Positions 1 through 8,894 of a stretch of 64,000 bases of DNA are shown piece by piece. Numbering within the stretch: position 1 is the stretch's first letter; each line of letters begins with the position of its first letter. The position numbers and the translations under genes were made by a program. This stretch comes from Levilactobacillus namurensis (GTDB lineage Bacteria > Bacillota > Bacilli > Lactobacillales > Lactobacillaceae). Location of the stretch: positions 868,001 through 932,000 of the forward strand of contig NZ_CP134159.1 of the NCBI RefSeq assembly GCF_032197885.1, in the 5' to 3' direction. The notes beneath the pieces are model-generated. The model was not told where the DNA came from. It saw only the letters and a program-made list of their open reading frames with translations, and made no database searches.

Positions 1-979
1 CGTAGACGGTGACTTTGGCCAATAGGTAGGCCACGAAGAAAGCGGGGATCAGGATCAACGTGGCAGGTTGGGCCAGCAGTTGCCGCAGGTTCAGGTTGGC
101 ACCGCTCATCATGAAGAAGATGGGGATGAAGAACCCGTACCCGATGGCGTCGAGGCGGACCTTAGTGTCTTCGCGGGGCTGTAGCAGCTTCATCACGATC
201 CCCGCGACAAAGGCGCCCAAGATTCCCTCGGCCCCCACGGATTCGGCCAGGACCACCAGGCTGAAGATCAGGAAGAAAGCCAGCCGAATGTCGAGTTGAG
301 TGGTCGATTTGTTGATTCGTTCGTAGAAGTTGAAGAACGGCTTGAACCGAATGAACAGCACACCAGCGGCCACAAAGATTAAGAGGATCAACCATAGGGA
401 CTGATTGTGGCTACCGAAGATGGCCGCGTAGATGGTCAGGGACAGTAGGGGGACGATTTCCCCCAGGGCGGCGATCAGGAGGACCGTTTGCCCGAATGGC
501 TTACTCAAAAGTTCCTTTTCCTTTAGGGTCGCAATCACGATTCCTAGGGAGATGGTCATGAAGATGATGGCGGCTAACCAGGGGTCGGAGAAGAGCTTGA
601 GGGCCACCAGTCCCCAGCCAAGCAGTAGTGAACAGACCGCAATCAGCAGGTAACTAAGACCGGCCAGGAAGACCGGCGAGTACTTGGGCGCGTTATTGGC
701 GACCTTCGCGGCTAGAGGTGTCTGGGGTGTCTTGCGGCGCCCGAAGAGGCTGAAGTCGATCTCCATCCCACTGAGAAACATTAAGAAGATGACCCCGGTA
801 TTCGATAGTAGGGTCAACGTGTCGTTAGTGTGGACCATGTTGAGGGCACTGGGGCCCAATAAGATGCCGACTAGGATCTCGACCACGGCGGTTGGTAAGA
901 GGCTTAACCGAAACCGAGCCATGGCTAATGGGGTCACCAGTGCGGCTGCTAAAATGATTAATAGTGATAATTGATTCAT
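1..979 (-). CDS. Cation/proton antiporter (CPA2/KefB-like), C-terminus cut by window edge
   Basis: The reverse strand is open from an ATG at 979 to the left edge, giving about 326 codons without a stop. The translation starts MNQLSLLIILAAALVTPLA and is an almost unbroken series of hydrophobic helices. It includes stretches such as VVEILVGILLGPSALNMV and FVAGIVMKLLQPREDTKVRL, which are characteristic of the Na+/H+ exchanger fold of the CPA2 family. The expected role is membrane exchange of Na+ or K+ for protons, for pH and ion homeostasis. The C-terminal part lies outside the window, so a regulatory TrkA-N domain cannot be assessed. The gene diverges from helD. The family is fairly certain; the transported ion is not visible. 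Confidence 0.85.
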   Translation of the reverse strand, partial: MNQLSLLIILAAALVTPLAMARFRLSLLPTAVVEILVGILLGPSALNMVHTNDTLTLLSNTGVIFLMFLSGMEIDFSLFGRRKTPQTPLAAKVANNAPKYSPVFLAGLSYLLIAVCSLLLGWGLVALKLFSDPWLAAIIFMTISLGIVIATLKEKELLSKPFGQTVLLIAALGEIVPLLSLTIYAAIFGSHNQSLWLILLIFVAAGVLFIRFKPFFNFYERINKSTTQLDIRLAFFLIFSLVVLAESVGAEGILGAFVAGIVMKLLQPREDTKVRLDAIGYGFFIPIFFMMSGANLNLRQLLAQPATLILIPAFFVAYLLAKVTVY

Positions 980-1150
980 CTGAAATCCCCCCCGAACTTT
1001 GGCTCTATTATAGCAAACTGACCCTTAAGCGCGGTGGTTGGTGCTTGGGGGCGCATTGCTTTATTTGTCAGGGAAAGAAGTGTAAAATTGTTAGGCGAAT
1101 TATTGCAGAACTGACCGGCAGGTTGTCAGTCACACCAAGGAGGAATTGCG

Positions 1151-3454
1151 TTGGCAGATTCAATCAAAGCCCGAGAACAAAAGCATTTAGATGAGGTCGT
1201 TGCCAAGATCAAGGTGGCCCAAGCGGAGGCTAAGAAACGAATCGACGTTGCCGAAAGCGATGAGGCGGGGATTCGGAAGAACTTTGTCAACAATCTGCGG
1301 CTCAAGACGGATAGTTACGAAGGCATCATGGAAACCGCGTTATCCGTACGGCAGCAGCAACAGATGTTGGCTGAACGACAGAACAGTTGGCAACACGCCA
1401 CCACGGAATTGAGTACGTTGAAGCGCCTGGAGAAGCGGGCCTACTTCGCTCGAATCGACTTTCAGGAAGGGCCTAACGCCAAGCCAGAGACCATCTATAT
1501 CGGCCTGGGGTCCTTCTCGGATACGCCGGATCACTTCCTGATCTACGACTGGCGGGCGCCCATCTCCAGTATCTACTACGATGGGGAGCTGGGGAACGTC
1601 AGCTACCAGACGCCGGACGGTGAACAGAGCGTCGACGTGAAGCTAAAGCGGCAGTTCCAGATCGAAGATGGCACCATCGTCACGCTGTACGATACGGACC
1701 AGACTGTGACGGACCAGATGCTGCTGTCGGCGCTGAGTGAACATTCCGATACCCATATGAAGAGTATCGTGACCACCATTCAAAAGGAACAAAACCAGAT
1801 CATCCGGGACACCCATTCCGACCTGCTGTTCGTGCAGGGGGCGGCGGGGTCCGGGAAGACGGCGGCCATCTTACAACGAGTGGCCTTCCTCCTGTACCGT
1901 TACCGGGGACACTTAACGGCGGGACAAGTTATGTTGTTCTCCCCCAACCAACTCTTTAACGACTATATCGACCAAGTGCTGCCTGAACTGGGTGAGCACA
2001 ACATGGTCCAGATGACCTACTACCAGTACGCGGGGCGGCGGATGCCGAAGATCGACATTGAGACCCTAGCGCAACGCTTTGCGGAGAGTAATACGCCGGC
2101 TGAGAAAAAGATCACCCAATTAAAGGGGAGTCTGGCCTTCTTCAATGCGGTGACCCATTACGCGGACCATTTGGAACAGCGGGGGATGGTCTTCCGCAAT
2201 ATTGTCTTCCAAGGCAAACCGTTCATTCCTAAGGAGAAGATCCAAGAGATCTACTACAGTTTCAATCGCAACTATCACTTGGGCAACCGGCTCCAGGCGA
2301 CTAAGGAAGCCTTGATTCGGATCCTGAACCGGCGGATTGCGGGAGAAATGAAGTCTAAGTGGGTTGAAGAGACCATCCAGGACCTGAGTAAAGAAGAGCT
2401 GGATAGCCTGTACGGGGACCATCCACGGGAATTCGAATCGGCGGACAAGGAATTCCAGTTCTTGGCCCGTAAAGTGGTCATGCAGTCACTGGAATCCGTT
2501 CGGCGGGCCATCGTTCGGGCACGGTTCTTGAGTATCAATAACCAATACGTGCATATGTTGCGGGAGATGCCCCGGCACATTGACCTGACCCAGTACGGCA
2601 TCACCCAGGCGGATTGGGATGCCAGTGTGGACACCACGATCAGTGAATTGCGCGACCACCGGATGCAGTTGATCAACACCACGCCGTACCTGTACCTTTA
2701 CGATAAGATTGCCGGGAAGAGCGGTGACCGGGAGATGCGCTACGTCTTCATGGACGAGATTCAAGACTACAATGCGTTCCAGTTGGCCTTTTTGAAGACC
2801 ACGTTCCCCCGGGCGCGGTTTACCATGCTGGGGGATCTGAACCAGGCCATCTTCACCAAAGAAAACAGCCACACGTTATTGCAGGAGTTGAGCACCATGT
2901 TCGATCCTGAGAAGACGCGGGTGGTCCAGTTGACCCAGTCGTACCGGTCAACGCAACAGGTGACCGACTTCACCAAGCACATCTTGAAGAACGGGGAAGC
3001 GGTGACGTCGTTTGCCCGTGAAGGGGAGTTGCCGACGATGACGGTGGCGCCGGACGAGGACGCTGCCCTCCAACGGGTGATGGCGGAGCTGAAGCGCAAT
3101 GACCAGGATCACGAGACCACGGCCATTATTGGAAAAGACTTAGCGGACTGTCGCGAGATTACGGAGAAGCTGACGGCAGCGGGCGTTCAGGTGACGCTAA
3201 TTCGCTCGGAGAACCAGCGGCTGGCGCCCGGAATCATCGTGGTGCCGTCGTTCCTGGCCAAGGGGCTCGAGTTCGACGCGGTCATTGTCTGGCACGCCTC
3301 GAAGAGTCGCTACGGGGCGGACGACGAACGGCAGTTGTTGTACACCATCTGCTCGCGGGCCATGCACCGGTTGAGCCTGGTAGCGATTGACCAGTTATCG
3401 CCACTGCTGAGTGACGTGCCGGCAGATGAATTTGAAGTCGTGAATGTAGATTAA
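1151..3454 (+). CDS. helD: HelD-type superfamily 1 helicase, RNA polymerase recycling factor
   Basis: A 767-residue protein, the usual HelD length. It starts at a TTG preceded by an AAGGAGG ribosome site about 6 nt upstream. The N-terminus (residues 1-80) is charged and predicted coiled coil, as in HelD, where it enters the RNA polymerase channel. A UvrD/Rep-like motor follows, with the Walker A signature FVQGAAGSGKTAA near residue 230 and the motif II region FMDEIQDYNAF near 535. A late motif (ITQSYRST-like, LTQSYRSTQQVTDF) and FLAKGLEFDAVIVWHA complete the SF1 set. Family knowledge: HelD uses ATP to release stalled RNA polymerase from DNA. It is a single-gene unit ending at the hairpin at 3460-3505. 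Confidence 0.9.
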   Translation: MADSIKAREQKHLDEVVAKIKVAQAEAKKRIDVAESDEAGIRKNFVNNLRLKTDSYEGIMETALSVRQQQQMLAERQNSWQHATTELSTLKRLEKRAYFARIDFQEGPNAKPETIYIGLGSFSDTPDHFLIYDWRAPISSIYYDGELGNVSYQTPDGEQSVDVKLKRQFQIEDGTIVTLYDTDQTVTDQMLLSALSEHSDTHMKSIVTTIQKEQNQIIRDTHSDLLFVQGAAGSGKTAAILQRVAFLLYRYRGHLTAGQVMLFSPNQLFNDYIDQVLPELGEHNMVQMTYYQYAGRRMPKIDIETLAQRFAESNTPAEKKITQLKGSLAFFNAVTHYADHLEQRGMVFRNIVFQGKPFIPKEKIQEIYYSFNRNYHLGNRLQATKEALIRILNRRIAGEMKSKWVEETIQDLSKEELDSLYGDHPREFESADKEFQFLARKVVMQSLESVRRAIVRARFLSINNQYVHMLREMPRHIDLTQYGITQADWDASVDTTISELRDHRMQLINTTPYLYLYDKIAGKSGDREMRYVFMDEIQDYNAFQLAFLKTTFPRARFTMLGDLNQAIFTKENSHTLLQELSTMFDPEKTRVVQLTQSYRSTQQVTDFTKHILKNGEAVTSFAREGELPTMTVAPDEDAALQRVMAELKRNDQDHETTAIIGKDLADCREITEKLTAAGVQVTLIRSENQRLAPGIIVVPSFLAKGLEFDAVIVWHASKSRYGADDERQLLYTICSRAMHRLSLVAIDQLSPLLSDVPADEFEVVNVD

Positions 3455-3459
3455 TCGAG

Positions 3460-3505
3460 GACCGTTCGGGGCCGGAGCTTTTCCGGTTACGAACGGTCTT
3501 TTTTA
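3460..3505 (+). terminator. Rho-independent terminator after helD
   Basis: GACCGTTCG (3460-3468) pairs with CGAACGGTC (3490-3498). A smaller inner GCCGGA/TCCGGT stem lies between them, and a T-run follows. Confidence 0.85.
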
Positions 3506-3570
3506 GGGGCTGGTAGGAACACTCAGGGATTTGGGGAGCCGAAAGCGGTTTATTTGTTGGATAAATGCGT

Positions 3571-3576
3571 TATAAT
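3571..3576 (+). promoter_or_regulatory. Probable -10 box of coaA
   Basis: A perfect TATAAT lies 38 bp before the coaA start. The -35 is weak (TTTATT at 3549-3554). Confidence 0.5.
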
Positions 3577-3614
3577 GGGAGATAAATTTTGCAAAATCAT
3601 TTCGAGGTGTCTTC

Positions 3615-4538
3615 ATGAGTGATCCCATTAATTACAATGCATTTACCCGCGACCAGTGGAAGCAGTTCGCCAACGCCACGGCACTGCCCCTGACTCCCGA
3701 AAGTCTACGGCAGATCAAAGCCTTCAATGACCGTATCTCCCTTCAAGACGTCCAGGATGTGTACATTCCGTTGATCCACCTATTACGACTCGAGTTCGAC
3801 CGTTACCGGCAACTCCAGAAGGACAAGGCGGCCTTCCTGCACCAAGCCCCGCACCGGGTGCCGTTCATCATCGGGATTGCCGGTAGTGTGGCGGTGGGGA
3901 AGAGTACCGCGGCCCGCTTGCTTGAAGTCCTGTTGAACCACTACTTTGTGGGGCAGCGAATTCAGCTGATCACTACCGACGGCTTCTTGTACAGTAACGA
4001 AGAGCTGAAGAAGCGGAACCTGATGGCGCGTAAGGGGTTCCCGGAAAGCTACGATATGTCGTCGCTGATTCATTTTTTGAACGAAGTGAAATCGGGCAAG
4101 CCGTTGATCAAGGCGCCCCTGTATTCGCATAAAATCTATGATGTGATTCCCGACCAGTTCGAGTACATCGTTCACCCGGACATCTTGATCGTTGAAGGAA
4201 TCAACACCCTGCAACTCCCCACCAACGAGCAGATCTACGTCAGTGACTTTACCGACTTTTCCATCTACGTGGATGCCGAGGCGTCGCTGATTGAGACCTG
4301 GTTCTTGGAGCGGTTCGAGTTACTCCTCCAGACGGCCTTTCAAGATCCGACTAACTACTACTACCCTTATGCCATCGGGGACCACGACCAGGCCATGCGT
4401 AAGAGCAAGCAGGTCTGGCACGATATCGACCTGAAGAACTTGGAAGAGTACATCTTACCGACCCGTAATCGGGCGGATATGATCATTCACAAGACCTATC
4501 ATCACCGCATCGACCGGTTGTTGTTGCGGAAGTATTAG
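3615..4538 (+). CDS. coaA: Type I pantothenate kinase
   Basis: 307 residues, the normal length for prokaryotic type I PanK. It phosphorylates pantothenate with ATP, the first and rate-controlling step of coenzyme A synthesis, in the cytosol. The P-loop GIAGSVAVGKST lies at about residues 87-98. It is followed by the family blocks LITTDGFLYSNEEL and KGFPESYD and by DILIVEGINTLQ. The ATG start is preceded by GAGGTG. The gene appears monocistronic, and a G/C-rich hairpin follows it. The assignment is secure from several family blocks. Confidence 0.96.
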   Translation: MSDPINYNAFTRDQWKQFANATALPLTPESLRQIKAFNDRISLQDVQDVYIPLIHLLRLEFDRYRQLQKDKAAFLHQAPHRVPFIIGIAGSVAVGKSTAARLLEVLLNHYFVGQRIQLITTDGFLYSNEELKKRNLMARKGFPESYDMSSLIHFLNEVKSGKPLIKAPLYSHKIYDVIPDQFEYIVHPDILIVEGINTLQLPTNEQIYVSDFTDFSIYVDAEASLIETWFLERFELLLQTAFQDPTNYYYPYAIGDHDQAMRKSKQVWHDIDLKNLEEYILPTRNRADMIIHKTYHHRIDRLLLRKY

Positions 4539-4549
4539 CCTGACCACAC

Positions 4550-4580
4550 AGCCCCCGGGACCCAATGGTGTCCGGGGGCT
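4550..4580 (+). terminator. Strong GC hairpin after coaA, no clear T-run
   Basis: AGCCCCCGG pairs with CCGGGGGCT around a short loop. There is no U-tract, so it may be an mRNA-end stabiliser or a weak terminator rather than a classic terminator. Confidence 0.5.
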
Positions 4581-4607
4581 GACTGTTGGCGAAAAGGAGG
4601 GGACGGT

Positions 4608-5186
4608 ATGCTACGGAATGCAGAAATCGTTGATGGGCCGGCGGTCGCCATGCTGGTCTTACACGAGTTGGAACGCCGGCAGTACCGGCAACTCCGCCGG
4701 GTCACCAAGGAACAGCTGTCGCAATTGCTGTTTGTGGGTTACCGGGAACCGGGATTTCGGTATAACTACCACTTAGCGCGGGTCTATCAGAACCAGGGGG
4801 TCGCGGTTGGGGTGGCGTTCGGCTTTCCAGCGGAACAGGAAGGTCAGTTGGATAACCAATGGACTACGCTGTTCGAGCGGTTGCAGATCACGCCGCCACA
4901 GCAGCCGGTGGTCTGTCCCCGTGCGTTGCCCGACGAGTGGTACCTGGACTTATTGACGGTCAATCCCCGGTATGCGCATAAGACTTATCAGCTGAAGTGG
5001 TTTGACGAGTGGTTGATGACTGATGTGCTCCAGCGCGCCCGGGTCAGTGACAAGCCCGTGGTGGGGTTAGATGTGCGTCCGGGGACTGCAATCGCTTCCT
5101 TAGCGGCCCAGTATGGATTTGTCAGCACCCAGCGGCGACGCTTTGACCGGCAAACCTACTTACACTTGCGTTATCGGCGGTCTTAA
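4608..5186 (+). CDS. GNAT-family N-acetyltransferase-like protein
   Basis: 192 residues, with an AAGGAGG site just before the ATG. The pattern is that of a GNAT fold: an N-terminal helix region and central strands (YHLARVYQNQGVAVGVAFGFPA). Strand 4 reads EWYLDLLTVNPRYAHKTYQLKWFDEWL, which corresponds to the acetyl-CoA-binding loop region, and the end VGLDVRPGTAIASLAAQYGFV is typical of strand 5 and the following helix. The R/Q-x-x-G-x-G/A loop is poorly kept (RYAHKTYQ), so acetyl-CoA binding may be altered. The substrate cannot be told. It resembles the acetyltransferase at 59727-60314 in overall arrangement. Confidence 0.65.
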   Translation: MLRNAEIVDGPAVAMLVLHELERRQYRQLRRVTKEQLSQLLFVGYREPGFRYNYHLARVYQNQGVAVGVAFGFPAEQEGQLDNQWTTLFERLQITPPQQPVVCPRALPDEWYLDLLTVNPRYAHKTYQLKWFDEWLMTDVLQRARVSDKPVVGLDVRPGTAIASLAAQYGFVSTQRRRFDRQTYLHLRYRRS

Positions 5187-5200
5187 TCGGCAATTTTTGA

Positions 5201-5229
5201 TTGACCCGCACCGGTGAAATTAGTATTAT
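5201..5229 (+). promoter_or_regulatory. guaA promoter
   Basis: TTGACC (5201-5206) and TATTAT (5224-5229) are separated by 17 bp. The leader to the chosen start is only about 30 nt, so there is no room for a purine riboswitch. Confidence 0.7.
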
Positions 5230-5266
5230 ATAGGCAGTGTTATCCAAAAAAGAAAGGGTGAATGGC

Positions 5267-6823
5267 TTGGCAAACGTTGATCTGTCCAAATTTGACAAAA
5301 TCATCGTCTTAGACTTCGGTAGTCAGTATAATCAGCTGATTACGCGCCGGATTCGTGACTTAGGCGTTTACTCCGAGCTCAAGGCGCACACCATGAGTGC
5401 CGCTGAGATTAAAGCTTGGGGCCCTAAGGGAATCATCTTTTCTGGGGGACCGAACAGTGTCTATGATGATGACGCGTTGAAGGTCGATTCAGAAATCTTT
5501 AACCTAGGGATTCCGATTCTGGGAATCTGCTACGGGATGCAACTGATGGCCTACGATCTCCCTGGTGGGAAGGTCGAATCAGCGAATAACCGCGAATACG
5601 GTCGCGCTGAGATTGAGGTCTTAAGTGACGACGCAACGCTCTTCAAGGGAACCCCTAAGAAGCAGACGGTGTGGATGAGTCATGGGGACTTGGTGACGCA
5701 GGTCCCAGATGGTTTTGAACGGGTCGCAACTAGTGAGAATTGCCCGATTTCGGCCATTCAAGACGTTTCCCGGAACTTCTACGGGTTACAATTCCATACG
5801 GAAGTTCGCAACACGGAATACGGTACCGACATTCTCAAGCACTTTACGTTTGATGTTTGTCAGGCGGAAGCCAACTGGTCAATGGACGATTTCATTGATC
5901 TGCAGATTGAACAGATCCGCGAGACGGTCGGCGATAAGCGCGTCTTGTTAGGGCTGTCTGGTGGGGTCGATTCCTCCGTGGTCGGGGTGCTGTTGCACAA
6001 GGCTATTGGGAACCAACTGACTAGTATCTTCGTGGACCACGGGCTACTCCGGAAGGGTGAAGCCAAGCAGGTCATGGACAGCCTGGAAGGCAAGTTCGGC
6101 TTGAACATCGTCAAGGTTGACGCGCAGGACCGCTTCATGAGTAAGCTGGCCGGCGTGACGGAACCGGAAAAGAAACGGAAGATCATCGGTAACGAGTTCA
6201 TCCAAGTCTTTAACGACGAGGCGCAAAAGCTGGACGGTATCGACTTCTTGGCCCAAGGGACCCTGTACACCGACGTGATCGAAAGTGGGACCGATACGGC
6301 ACAGACCATTAAGTCCCACCATAACGTGGGTGGCCTGCCGAAGGACATGCATTTCCAATTGATCGAACCGCTCCGGTCCCTGTTCAAGGACGAAGCCCGG
6401 AGCTTGGGTGAGAAGCTGGGGATGCCGAGTGACTTAGTCTGGCGGCAACCGTTCCCTGGCCCTGGTCTGGGAATTCGGGTCTTGGGCGAGATTACGCCTG
6501 AGAAACTCCAGATTGTTCGGGACAGTGACCTGATCTTACGAGAAGAAATCAAAAAGGCCGGTTTAGACCGGGATATCTGGCAATACTTCACGGTCTTGCC
6601 AAACATCAAGAGTGTCGGGGTCATGGGCGATGGCCGGACCTACGATTATGCGGTCGGTATCCGGGCGGTAACGTCCATCGACGGCATGACGGCCGACTTC
6701 GCGCACATTCCATGGGATGTCTTACAAGCCATCTCCGTGCGGATCGTCAACGAAGTTAAGCACGTGAACCGCATTCTGTATGACGTCACGAGTAAGCCGC
6801 CTTCGACAATTGAGTGGGAGTAA
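5267..6823 (+). CDS. guaA: GMP synthase (glutamine-hydrolysing)
   Basis: It converts XMP to GMP using glutamine and ATP in purine synthesis. The N-terminal class I glutamine amidotransferase carries the nucleophile motif LGICYGMQL (Cys88 from the chosen start). The ATP-pyrophosphatase P-loop LSGGVDSS and the C-terminal dimerisation block ([14 protein letters not shown], ending KPPSTIEWE) are intact. I chose the TTG at 5267 ([10 protein letters not shown]) because AGAAAGGG sits 8 nt upstream and because 518 residues matches the family. A GTG at 5237 would add ten unlikely residues. The gene stands alone between its promoter and a clear terminator. Confidence 0.97.
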   Translation: MANVDLSKFDKIIVLDFGSQYNQLITRRIRDLGVYSELKAHTMSAAEIKAWGPKGIIFSGGPNSVYDDDALKVDSEIFNLGIPILGICYGMQLMAYDLPGGKVESANNREYGRAEIEVLSDDATLFKGTPKKQTVWMSHGDLVTQVPDGFERVATSENCPISAIQDVSRNFYGLQFHTEVRNTEYGTDILKHFTFDVCQAEANWSMDDFIDLQIEQIRETVGDKRVLLGLSGGVDSSVVGVLLHKAIGNQLTSIFVDHGLLRKGEAKQVMDSLEGKFGLNIVKVDAQDRFMSKLAGVTEPEKKRKIIGNEFIQVFNDEAQKLDGIDFLAQGTLYTDVIESGTDTAQTIKSHHNVGGLPKDMHFQLIEPLRSLFKDEARSLGEKLGMPSDLVWRQPFPGPGLGIRVLGEITPEKLQIVRDSDLILREEIKKAGLDRDIWQYFTVLPNIKSVGVMGDGRTYDYAVGIRAVTSIDGMTADFAHIPWDVLQAISVRIVNEVKHVNRILYDVTSKPPSTIEWE

Positions 6824-6855
6824 GCTTCCTGCTCGGTAAATTAAATTGTTAAAGA

Positions 6856-6889
6856 AATGGTGTTCAGGGAAAACCTGGATGCCATTTTT
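6856..6889 (+). terminator. Terminator after guaA
   Basis: AATGGTGTTCAGG and CCTGGATGCCATT form a 13-bp stem with three G-U pairs around GAAAA. A T-run follows. Confidence 0.8.
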
Positions 6890-6907
6890 GTTTGGAGAAG
6901 TTTTTGC

Positions 6908-6936
6908 TTGACTTGTTTAAAGTAAGCATATAAACT
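6908..6936 (+). promoter_or_regulatory. Promoter of the thiol/redox operon
   Basis: TTGACT (6908-6913), a 17-bp spacer and TAAACT (6931-6936). A perfect inverted repeat begins 5 bp after the -10. Confidence 0.6.
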
Positions 6937-6941
6937 GAACT

Positions 6942-6963
6942 TATTCTACGAAAACGTAGAATA
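6942..6963. promoter_or_regulatory. Palindromic operator, probable ArsR-type binding site
   Basis: TATTCTACG and CGTAGAATA form a perfect 9-bp inverted repeat separated by AAAA, placed over the expected transcription start. ArsR-family repressors usually bind such dyads. The ArsR-rhodanese protein of the same operon is the likely ligand (inference). Confidence 0.6.
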
Positions 6964-6990
6964 GTAAACAACGGAATTAGGAGACCGATG

Positions 6991-7467
6991 ATGTTGGAAT
7001 CATGGAGATTAACGGAAGACCTAAACGTGACCGATGGTATCCTCTTCTTTTACGATGAGGGGTGTGCGCATTGTGTCACGCAACAACGGGCCGTGGAATC
7101 GGTGACGGCCCAACTAGCGGGCACTTTACCCGTTTATCAGATCAACGTGTACCAACAGCCGCAAGTGGCCCGGACGTGGGGCGTCACCAGTACCCCGACC
7201 CTGATTCTGGTCCAAGCCGGTCAAGCGGTCGCAACTTATACACATGATTTAGACGCCGCCCAATTGCGGACGGTGATTCATTATTATTTTGGAGGGATTA
7301 AGATGGCTGAAGAGAAATCAGAGTCAACGGAGACGTTACACATGGTGACGGGCGGAAGTTCACTGAGCACGGGCGTCTGTGGCCCGGATGGATGTGAGAT
7401 CGACTGGAACCAGGCTGCGACGAAACCCACGACGCAAAAGAAGCAGGCCGCCCATGACCACGACTAA
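6991..7467 (+). CDS. Thioredoxin-fold protein with a Cys-containing C-terminal extension
   Basis: 158 residues from the second ATG, which lies 7 nt from TTAGGAG. An ATG at 6988 is also possible. Residues 1-104 are thioredoxin-like, with the redox motif CAHC after FFYDEG and the cis-proline block GVTSTPTLILV. The last 54 residues have no fold that I recognise but contain STGVCGPDGCEIDW, a second Cys pair (C-x4-C). An excellent ribosome site lies before an internal Met, so this tail may also be made alone (see 7303-7467). It is the first gene of an operon with an ArsR-rhodanese regulator and a FrnE-type oxidoreductase, which suggests thiol or sulfur-stress chemistry in the cytosol. The exact substrate is unknown. 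Confidence 0.7.
   Translation: MLESWRLTEDLNVTDGILFFYDEGCAHCVTQQRAVESVTAQLAGTLPVYQINVYQQPQVARTWGVTSTPTLILVQAGQAVATYTHDLDAAQLRTVIHYYFGGIKMAEEKSESTETLHMVTGGSSLSTGVCGPDGCEIDWNQAATKPTTQKKQAAHDHD
7303..7467 (+). CDS. Possible separate 54-residue protein from an internal in-frame start
   Basis: GGAGGG (7291-7296) stands 6 nt before an ATG at 7303, in the frame of the thioredoxin-like gene. The product would begin MAEEKSESTETLHMVTGGSS, contain CGPDGC, and be rich in charged and polar residues, ending HDHD. The ribosome site is as good as those of true gene starts in this window. I therefore list it as a possible independent product. Whether the gene is a fusion or a dual-product gene cannot be settled from sequence alone. 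Confidence 0.4.
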   Translation: MAEEKSESTETLHMVTGGSSLSTGVCGPDGCEIDWNQAATKPTTQKKQAAHDHD

Positions 7468-8116
7468 CTTAGCGGAGACCTATCGGGACGCAGCTTACAC
7501 CCAATTGGTCAGGGTGGGGAAGGCGCTAGGCAATAGCTCCCGCTTAAAGCTTTTGAACAACCTGGTTCAGGGACCGAAAACCGTCGAGGAATTAGCCAAG
7601 ACGGTGGGGTTGAGTGTGGGCACGGCGTCAAAAAACCTCCAGCTCTTGAAACAGGTGGGGCTGGTTCGTGTGGAACGACGCGGTAACTATGTGGTGTACG
7701 ACTTAGCCTCAGCGCAAGTCCCGCAGGTGCTCTCACTGTTGGTCGATGTGAGTGAGCAAGCTCTGCCGGAACTCCGCGCCTTAGAGCAACAGCTGTCCGC
7801 CCAACGGCCACCCTTACCGCAATTATCGATTACGGACATCACCCGGGAATTGGCGACCGGTCAACCGTACCTGATTGATTTACGGCCTGCTGACGAGTAT
7901 CAAGTTGCCCATCTCCCGGGGGCGCATAACTTCCCCTATGATCAGATCATGCAGCGGTTGGCCGAGATTCCCCGTGATCGGGAATTGGTGGTCTACTGCC
8001 GCGGTCGGCTGTGTGGCTATTCTGAAATGATTGGTCAGCAGCTCAAAGACCGGGGGTATCAAGTTCAGATTTTTCAAATGACGGTTTGGGAGTGGCAACA
8101 GGCCCAAGCCCAATAG
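7454..8116 (+). CDS. ArsR-family regulator fused to a rhodanese domain
   Basis: 220 residues, starting at an ATG that overlaps the preceding gene by 14 nt. Residues about 15-95 form a winged helix (LGNSSRLKLLNNLVQGPKT, then the recognition-helix region VGLSVGTASKNLQLL). Residues about 120-215 are a rhodanese domain with YLIDLRPADEYQVAHLPGA and the active-site loop VVYCRGRLCGYS, whose first Cys would carry a persulfide. Such fusions are known as sulfur- or metalloid-responsive repressors. The palindrome at 6942-6963 is its likely operator. Translational coupling to the upstream gene is likely because of the overlap and the weak ribosome site. Confidence 0.88.
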   Translation: MTTTNLAETYRDAAYTQLVRVGKALGNSSRLKLLNNLVQGPKTVEELAKTVGLSVGTASKNLQLLKQVGLVRVERRGNYVVYDLASAQVPQVLSLLVDVSEQALPELRALEQQLSAQRPPLPQLSITDITRELATGQPYLIDLRPADEYQVAHLPGAHNFPYDQIMQRLAEIPRDRELVVYCRGRLCGYSEMIGQQLKDRGYQVQIFQMTVWEWQQAQAQ

Positions 8117-8151
8117 ACGGAAACATTCATTAAGGAGACGATGAGAAAATT

Positions 8152-8811
8152 ATGGAAATCGAATACTGGTCCGACATTGCTTGCCCCTTCTGCTACATCG
8201 GGTCGACTCGGATGAAGCGGGCGATGAAAGAAATCGGCATCTATCAGGATACCAAACTGGTCTTAAAGGCCTTCCAACTGAATCCCATGGAAGCCAAGAT
8301 GGCTAAGCCGGGCGACTACCTCAATCACTTTACGGGTGGTCGCGCAGAGATGGCCGACCAGGCTAAGGAGAAGATGGCCTACATCTCCCAGATGGCCGCC
8401 GAGGAAGGCTTAGACTTTCACCTGGATAAGGTGATTCCGACGAACACGATGGATGCGCACCGTCTGATCAAGTTGGCGGCGAGCCATGGTGACCGGGAGC
8501 TGACGGAACGGGTTATCAACCGGTTCTACCAGGTCTACTTTACGGATGGGGAGTCCATCGCCGACGCTGACGTGTTGACCCGAGCCGCTCACGACGCCGG
8601 CTTAGCCGATGATGAGGTACAACAAGTTTTAGCGTCCCAGGACTACCAGAAGGAAGTTGTGGCGGACGAACAACAAGCCCAAGAAATGGGCATTCAAGGC
8701 GCCCCATTCTTTGTGTTGAATCACAAATACGGGATCAGTGGTGCACAACCTTACGACGTCTTTGTGAAGGCTTTAAGACAGGTTTTAGCCGAAGAAGAAG
8801 CCGAGGCTTAA
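8152..8811 (+). CDS. DsbA-family oxidoreductase, FrnE-like
   Basis: 219 residues, the usual FrnE length. It opens MEIEYWSDIACPFCYIGSTR with the CPFC redox pair of the DsbA thioredoxin fold. A helical insertion follows, and the C-terminal cis-Pro block reads MGIQGAPFFVLNHKYGISGAQP. There is no signal peptide, so it acts in the cytosol, where FrnE proteins are linked to oxidative stress. It is the last gene of the redox operon, 35 nt after the ArsR-rhodanese gene. AAGGAG lies 14 nt before the ATG, a rather long spacing. The operon ends at a strong terminator. Confidence 0.9.
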   Translation: MEIEYWSDIACPFCYIGSTRMKRAMKEIGIYQDTKLVLKAFQLNPMEAKMAKPGDYLNHFTGGRAEMADQAKEKMAYISQMAAEEGLDFHLDKVIPTNTMDAHRLIKLAASHGDRELTERVINRFYQVYFTDGESIADADVLTRAAHDAGLADDEVQQVLASQDYQKEVVADEQQAQEMGIQGAPFFVLNHKYGISGAQPYDVFVKALRQVLAEEEAEA

Positions 8812-8817
8812 ACGCAA

Positions 8818-8860
8818 CCCCCGTTGGTCAGGTTATCGCTGATCAACGGGGGATTTTTTT
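8818..8860 (+). terminator. Terminator of the redox operon
   Basis: CCCCCGTTGGTCAG pairs with CTGATCAACGGGGG, apart from one G-U-type position, and seven Ts follow. Confidence 0.92.
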
Positions 8861-8894
8861 GAGAGGTCGTTTATATGGTGACCGTTTTATCCAA

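Noticed and set aside
5860..6624. 254-codon reverse frame inside guaA
   Set aside because: It is fully inside a conserved gene and Ser/Arg/Pro-rich, as expected for a shadow frame.
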